This document shows, one piece after another, positions 6,219-9,312 of a stretch of 9,312 nt of DNA (its first letter is position 1; every line of letters begins with the position of its first letter). The stretch spans positions 1-9,312 of the forward strand of contig JADGAE010000058.1 of assembly GCA_015232165.1 (NCBI GenBank), read 5' to 3'. The notes beneath the pieces are model-generated. The model was not told where the DNA came from and did no database searches. It was given only the letters and a program-made list of their open reading frames with translations. The stretch comes from Nitrospirota bacterium (GTDB taxonomy: Bacteria > Nitrospirota > Thermodesulfovibrionia > Thermodesulfovibrionales > Magnetobacteriaceae). Position numbers and translations under genes: made by a program.

Positions 6219-7604
6219 ATGAAGGGTAAGGCGGACAGCGTGAGGTTGACGGCTATTAGGGCGCTTGATACGGTTGCCTCGGGTAGGGGGTTACCTAAGG
6301 ACGTCCTGGAGCAGTCTGCCGGTGACCTGGAGCAGCGGGACAGGGCGTTCTTGATGGAGCTTGTCTATGGCGTGCTCCGGTACAGGGACACCCTGGATTG
6401 GATGTTGAGGGCATTCCTGAAGAAACCTTCCGGTCTTAAGCCATTTACCATGAACAACCTGAGACTTGCCATATATCAGATAACCCACATGAGGGTGCCC
6501 GATTGGGCAGCGGTCAACGAGTCGGTCGAAATCGAAAAGGCCTTCGGTAAACAAGCTCTGGTGGTAAATGGCGTCCTGAGACAATTCCTGAGAGACAGAC
6601 ACCAACTGCTCATACCATCGCTACAGGAGTCCCCCTTGCAACATATCGTCATCTCCACGTCTACCCCGCAGTGGCTCATAGAGAGATGGCTAAGGCGATT
6701 TGGAGCAACCAGGACACTCTCCCTGGCAGAGGCCAACAACATCACACCGACACTCACCCTGCGGGTCAACACCATCGCTGCCACACGGGATGAAATAGCA
6801 GGAGAGCTTGACGGGCTCCGGATAGGGTATGAGCACTGCCGATACAGCCCACATGGTATACGGCTAAAGGAACACGTCCCCATGTCTGCACTACAGCCGC
6901 TAACGGGCAGGGTGTATATCCAGGATGAGGCATCACAGTTGGTGGGATTCCTGCTCAACCCACAGGAGGGTGACTACTGCCTGGATGCCTGTTCCGCACC
7001 GGGAGGCAAGGCCACACACATGGCCGCACTGGGAGGTGACAGGCTCCAAATACTGGCCGTTGACGCCGGCAAGAACAGGGTAAACCGAATAATACAAAAC
7101 GCCCAAACCCTCGGGATAACGAGCATAACCCCCGTTGTTGCCGACATCAGGGCGCTTCCCGTTCAGCAGAGGGAGTTTGACAAGATACTGCTTGATGCCC
7201 CCTGTTCATCCCTGGGTGTGATACGGAAAAACCCCGATATTAAGTACAGACACTCGGAGGCATCCCTGAAACAGCTCTCACAACACCAGCTCACCCTGCT
7301 TCAGGCCGTCTCAGGACACCTGAAAAAAGGCGGCCTCCTGGTGTACTCGGTGTGTTCGACCGAGCCTGATGAGGCAGAGGACGTTGTTAAAGAATTCTTG
7401 ACTAAAAATGAGAATTTCCGTATAATAAATAACATGGATACCTTAAAGAAGAAATATGCAATAGACCTGGGCGATTTTAACGACCATACGCAAGCGCCAC
7501 AGGGGCAAACGCCGGTGATGGTGTCGTCGGAGGGTTTTTACAGGGCCTTTCCCGATGTCCATCAAACGGATGGCTTCTTCTTTACTGTGATGACAAGGCT
7601 ATGA
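6219..7604 (+). CDS. rsmB: 16S rRNA (cytosine-967-C5)-methyltransferase RsmB
   Basis: RsmB (Sun/Fmu) methylates C967 of 16S rRNA with S-adenosylmethionine. From the ATG at 6219 the protein has 461 residues, in the usual size range. It has an N-terminal NusB-like RNA-binding domain (about 7-130) and a C-terminal Rossmann methyltransferase domain. SAM motif I is DACSAPGGKATH (256-267); motif IV is DAPCS (326-330) with Cys329; motif VI contains the catalytic Cys379 in VYSVCSTEPDE. An upstream in-frame TTG (6189) is rejected as start because the extended -10 lies inside that extension. A GTG at 6240 is an alternative start, preceded by a purine-rich AAGG at a workable distance. The gene overlaps the PASTA gene by ATGA. 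Confidence 0.97.
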   Translation: MKGKADSVRLTAIRALDTVASGRGLPKDVLEQSAGDLEQRDRAFLMELVYGVLRYRDTLDWMLRAFLKKPSGLKPFTMNNLRLAIYQITHMRVPDWAAVNESVEIEKAFGKQALVVNGVLRQFLRDRHQLLIPSLQESPLQHIVISTSTPQWLIERWLRRFGATRTLSLAEANNITPTLTLRVNTIAATRDEIAGELDGLRIGYEHCRYSPHGIRLKEHVPMSALQPLTGRVYIQDEASQLVGFLLNPQEGDYCLDACSAPGGKATHMAALGGDRLQILAVDAGKNRVNRIIQNAQTLGITSITPVVADIRALPVQQREFDKILLDAPCSSLGVIRKNPDIKYRHSEASLKQLSQHQLTLLQAVSGHLKKGGLLVYSVCSTEPDEAEDVVKEFLTKNENFRIINNMDTLKKKYAIDLGDFNDHTQAPQGQTPVMVSSEGFYRAFPDVHQTDGFFFTVMTRL

Positions 7605-8290
7605 AGGTATTTTTACGGATCGTACTGTTTTTTTTCATATTCAGCGTAGTGACGGTAATTACGGGCTACATAACGTTTGGGGTGTTGACCACGAGCAAGA
7701 GCATAGCGGTCCCCGACTTAAGGGGCAAGAGTCTGTTGGATGCCAACGGGATATTGAGCGGGGTCAAGCTCTACCTCAAGGTGGAAGGAGAGACCTACGA
7801 CGAGGCCATCCCAAACGGCCAGATAGCCAAACAGAACATCCCGGCCGGCAATAAGATAAAAGAAGGACGAACCATTTCGGTGGTCATGAGTAAGGGCAAA
7901 CGTTCTCAGACCGCTGAAGACCTGCGTGGTCAACCCGTAGAAAAGGCTCTGGACTCGGCCAACAAACAGGACGTCGCAAAGGTGATCGAGGTACATTCCG
8001 ATACGGTTGAGGCGGGCAAGGTGATAGCCCAACGGCCATCCCCTGATGACAAGGGCGGGGGAAAGGAGCTTTCCGTGGTGATGAGCAAGGGGCCGTATGT
8101 CTCACCGGTGTACTGTCCCGACTTCATTGGGCAGGATGTCTCACAGGCGGAGGAACTTGCAAAGTCCCTTGGGCTTGAAGTCAATGTAACCGGCACCGGA
8201 GTGAGGGTCAACGGCCAGTTGCCCGCACCCAACACGGTGATAAAAAAAGGCAGCACGGTTGAACTAAAGGCAACCTTCCCTGATGAATAA
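7601..8290 (+). CDS. Membrane-anchored protein with three PASTA domains
   Basis: A 229-residue protein with one N-terminal transmembrane segment (about 5-30, rich in Phe, Val and Ile) and no signal cleavage motif, so it is probably anchored with its bulk outside the cytoplasm. Three PASTA-type repeats follow: about 34-99 (starts VPDLRGKSLLDAN, ends ISVVMSKG), 100-164 (ends LSVVMSKGP) and 165-226 (starts PDFIGQDVSQAEELA). PASTA domains in Ser/Thr kinases and penicillin-binding proteins bind peptidoglycan fragments or beta-lactams. There is no kinase or transpeptidase domain here, so it is a stand-alone PASTA protein, perhaps a cell-wall binding factor. Its ATG overlaps the rsmB stop (ATGA), implying coupling. 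In several delta-type genomes rsmB is followed by a PASTA gene and then rpe; no rpe follows here. Confidence 0.9.
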   Translation: MKVFLRIVLFFFIFSVVTVITGYITFGVLTTSKSIAVPDLRGKSLLDANGILSGVKLYLKVEGETYDEAIPNGQIAKQNIPAGNKIKEGRTISVVMSKGKRSQTAEDLRGQPVEKALDSANKQDVAKVIEVHSDTVEAGKVIAQRPSPDDKGGGKELSVVMSKGPYVSPVYCPDFIGQDVSQAEELAKSLGLEVNVTGTGVRVNGQLPAPNTVIKKGSTVELKATFPDE

Positions 8291-8309
8291 ATTTAGATAC
8301 AAGTCAAAA

Positions 8310-8356
8310 GTATCTTCTTTATATTCCATGGTAACCATGCTTTTTAAATAGGATAC
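8310..8356. repeat. 47-bp imperfect palindrome, short relative of the 5891-6057 element
   Basis: The ends are GTATCTTCTTTA (8310-8321) and the complement of TAAATAGGATAC (8345-8356), 10 of 12 identical as inverted repeats. The centre is CATGGT-A-ACCATG (8328-8340). Read on the minus strand, the sequence matches the two outer arms of the 5891-6057 element (about 22 of 23 and 27 of 30 positions), but without its interior. It fills the gap between the convergent PASTA and coiled-coil genes and ends 2 nt from the latter's stop codon, so it could act as a weak two-way terminator. A further AGATAC/GTATCT pair (8295-8300, 8310-8315) lies at its left edge and has a counterpart at 6052-6057/6075-6080. 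Confidence 0.6.
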
Positions 8357-8358
8357 AG

Positions 8359-9153
8359 TCACACCTTGTTTTTTAACTCTTGCCGGTTAAGCAACTCCAT
8401 AGTCGAACGCCCCATTGCCAAGGCATAGATGTTTTTTCGCGTAAGATATGTTACAAGGTCTTTTGACAGGTACAGAGAGGAAAATATTGAAATTAACCGT
8501 TTACCCTCCGCCTCTGGAAAGTAATCAAAAATTTCTTTTAATACCTCTATAAAAGCATCTATTTTATCAACGCTTGGTGTGGTTTTGGTATCGCTAACGA
8601 TTATGCAATCTTCACAGATGGCAATACAATCGAATTCTCTCAACTTTGACCTGTCTCTTATGCTGGTTCTCTTTATCCTGGGAGCAAAGATATCTATCCT
8701 CTTGCAACCAAAATAACTCAATGCGAGTCCCTCAATGTTTGGAGCAACCACATCCTCAACGAGCGTACCTAGCCTGTTGGCGGTTTCTCCCCACTTCTTA
8801 TTCCATTTCGCCTCGATGGCCTCCATTTTTTCATCCCGCTCTTTTTTGTTCTTTATTTTTTCTTTTTCATTCTCTATCCTTGCTTTTTCATTCTCTGCCT
8901 TTGTTTCTTCAGTCTTCGTCTTTATTTTTTCAATCTCTGCCTTTGTTTCTTCAGTCTTTGTCTTTATTTTTTCAATCTCTGCCTTTGTTTCTTCAGTCTT
9001 TGTCTTTATTTTTTCAATCTCTGCCTTTGCTTTTTCACTATCTATACTTGACTTCTCAACAGTTCGCTCAAGCCTGTCAAGCGATGCCCTTGTCTCCCTG
9101 ACAAACCAAGCCACTGTTGCTTCTAAACTCTCCACCCTTTCAAAAACTTCCAT
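8359..9153 (-). CDS. Coiled-coil protein with C-terminal PD-(D/E)XK-like domain (DUF3782-like)
   Basis: A 264-residue protein. Residues 1-113 are a long Lys/Glu-rich coiled coil that holds three identical 14-residue units, AEIEKIKTKTEETK, at 44-57, 58-71 and 72-85. Residues 114-264 form a globular domain. It has features of the PD-(D/E)XK nuclease fold: E141 in a helix (NIEGLALSYFG), D175 in REFDCIAI, and D188-x-K190 in IIVSDTKTT. Proteins with this layout (DUF3782 and relatives) are found in many copies in some cyanobacteria and Nitrospirota, and their role is unknown. Start: the ATG at 9151-9153 is preferred because AAGGAGG (9165-9171) lies 11 nt upstream; the longer form from 9186 would place that site inside the gene. 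It converges on the PASTA gene. Nuclease activity is not shown. Confidence 0.8.
   Translation of the reverse strand: MEVFERVESLEATVAWFVRETRASLDRLERTVEKSSIDSEKAKAEIEKIKTKTEETKAEIEKIKTKTEETKAEIEKIKTKTEETKAENEKARIENEKEKIKNKKERDEKMEAIEAKWNKKWGETANRLGTLVEDVVAPNIEGLALSYFGCKRIDIFAPRIKRTSIRDRSKLREFDCIAICEDCIIVSDTKTTPSVDKIDAFIEVLKEIFDYFPEAEGKRLISIFSSLYLSKDLVTYLTRKNIYALAMGRSTMELLNRQELKNKV
8892..9030. repeat. 42-bp in-frame tandem repeat, three copies plus a partial fourth
   Basis: Copies begin at 8892, 8934 and 8976, with a partial fourth from 9018. The copies are almost identical at the DNA level; one base differs in the first (CTTCGTC versus CTTTGTC). Since 42 bp equals 14 codons, or two coiled-coil heptads, gain or loss of a unit keeps both reading frame and heptad phase. 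The near-identity points to recent expansion. Confidence 0.93.
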
Positions 9154-9164
9154 GACACATAATG

Positions 9165-9171
9165 CCTCCTT
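9165..9171 (-). promoter_or_regulatory. Ribosome binding site that fixes the coiled-coil gene start
   Basis: A full AAGGAGG lies 11 nt upstream of the ATG at 9153. It is the strongest Shine-Dalgarno in the window and favours the 264-residue protein over the 275-residue reading. The nearer ATG at 9161-9163 is in another frame. Confidence 0.7.
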
Positions 9172-9190
9172 ATTGTATCTATACATAATT

Positions 9191-9220
9191 AGTGTAACTT
9201 ATAAATAGTGAATATATCAA
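9191..9220 (-). promoter_or_regulatory. Candidate promoter of the coiled-coil gene
   Basis: On the minus strand TTGATA (9220-9215, 5 of 6 to consensus -35) is followed after 18 bp by TACACT (9196-9191, 4 of 6 to consensus -10). Transcription would start near 9184, leaving a leader of about 30 nt that contains the AAGGAGG. Confidence 0.4.
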
Positions 9221-9272
9221 CGAGCGGGGCGCATAAAAAAGTGGTGGGTGCCTTGAGAAAAAAAAGGGAGAA

Positions 9273-9309
9273 GGACTCTGTCCATTTGAGCCAGGGGCGG
9301 CTCGCCCCT
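9273..9309. repeat. Two-hairpin GC-rich module at the right edge
   Basis: A short hairpin GGAC-TCT-GTCC (9273-9283) is followed by a GC-rich hairpin, AGGGGCG (9293-9299) with CGCCCCT (9303-9309), and then TTCT at the window end. The order and the GGGGCG/CGCCCC stem resemble the hairpins at 105-154. The unit is probably cut by the window edge. Positions 9221-9272 show only an A-rich stretch. Confidence 0.5.
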
Positions 9310-9312
9310 TCT

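Noticed and set aside
8892..9030. Regularly spaced repeats that could suggest a CRISPR array
   Set aside because: The copies are directly adjacent with no spacers, and they lie in frame inside a coding region.
8735..9208. 157-codon Phe/Ser-rich plus-strand reading frame
   Set aside because: It is the antisense of the Lys/Glu coiled coil and its 42-bp repeats; the low-complexity Phe/Ser pattern is what that antisense must give.

Overview
The window reads as chromosomal DNA of a Gram-negative environmental bacterium. The pairing of rsmB with a membrane-anchored PASTA protein, the AHQWRQPL-type sensor kinase, the HD-GYP and HDOD proteins, the DUF3782-like coiled-coil protein and the many palindromic intergenic repeats would suit a Nitrospirota (Thermodesulfovibrio/magnetotactic) or deltaproteobacterial-type genome. 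That placement is inference from gene content; there is no rRNA or other firm marker here.

Layout. Positions 1-193 are non-coding and hold a 142-bp hairpin-rich structure just past the end of mnmE. Positions 194-5768 hold five tightly packed minus-strand genes, in transcription order: cytoplasmic GAF-PAS histidine kinase, stand-alone receiver (REC) protein, GAF-HD-GYP cyclic-di-GMP phosphodiesterase, HDOD protein, and MnmE (tRNA wobble-uridine GTPase). Gaps are 1 and 14 nt, then 5 nt, then a 1-nt overlap, so this looks like one operon in which a signalling cassette leads into a tRNA modification gene. Positions 5769-6218 are a divergent intergenic region with promoter-like elements and a 167-bp composite inverted-repeat element. 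Positions 6219-8290 hold rsmB (16S rRNA m5C967 methyltransferase) and a membrane-anchored three-PASTA protein, joined by an ATGA overlap. Positions 8291-8358 are a short convergent gap filled by a 47-bp palindrome related to the element upstream of rsmB. Positions 8359-9153 (minus) encode a coiled-coil protein with three near-identical 14-residue repeats and a C-terminal PD-(D/E)XK-like domain. Positions 9154-9312 are non-coding and end in a GC-rich hairpin resembling the one at the left edge.

How it works together. The kinase probably senses a cytosolic ligand through GAF and PAS and phosphorylates the neighbouring REC protein. The third gene would lower cyclic-di-GMP, and the HDOD protein is a likely non-enzymatic signalling adaptor. 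MnmE and RsmB are housekeeping translation enzymes that flank the signalling genes. No convincing new multi-gene defence or metabolic system is visible. The least-explained items are the nested palindromic repeat family (5891-6057 and 8310-8356), the paired GC-rich hairpins at both window edges, the possible leaderless start of rsmB, and the repeat-bearing coiled-coil/nuclease-like gene.
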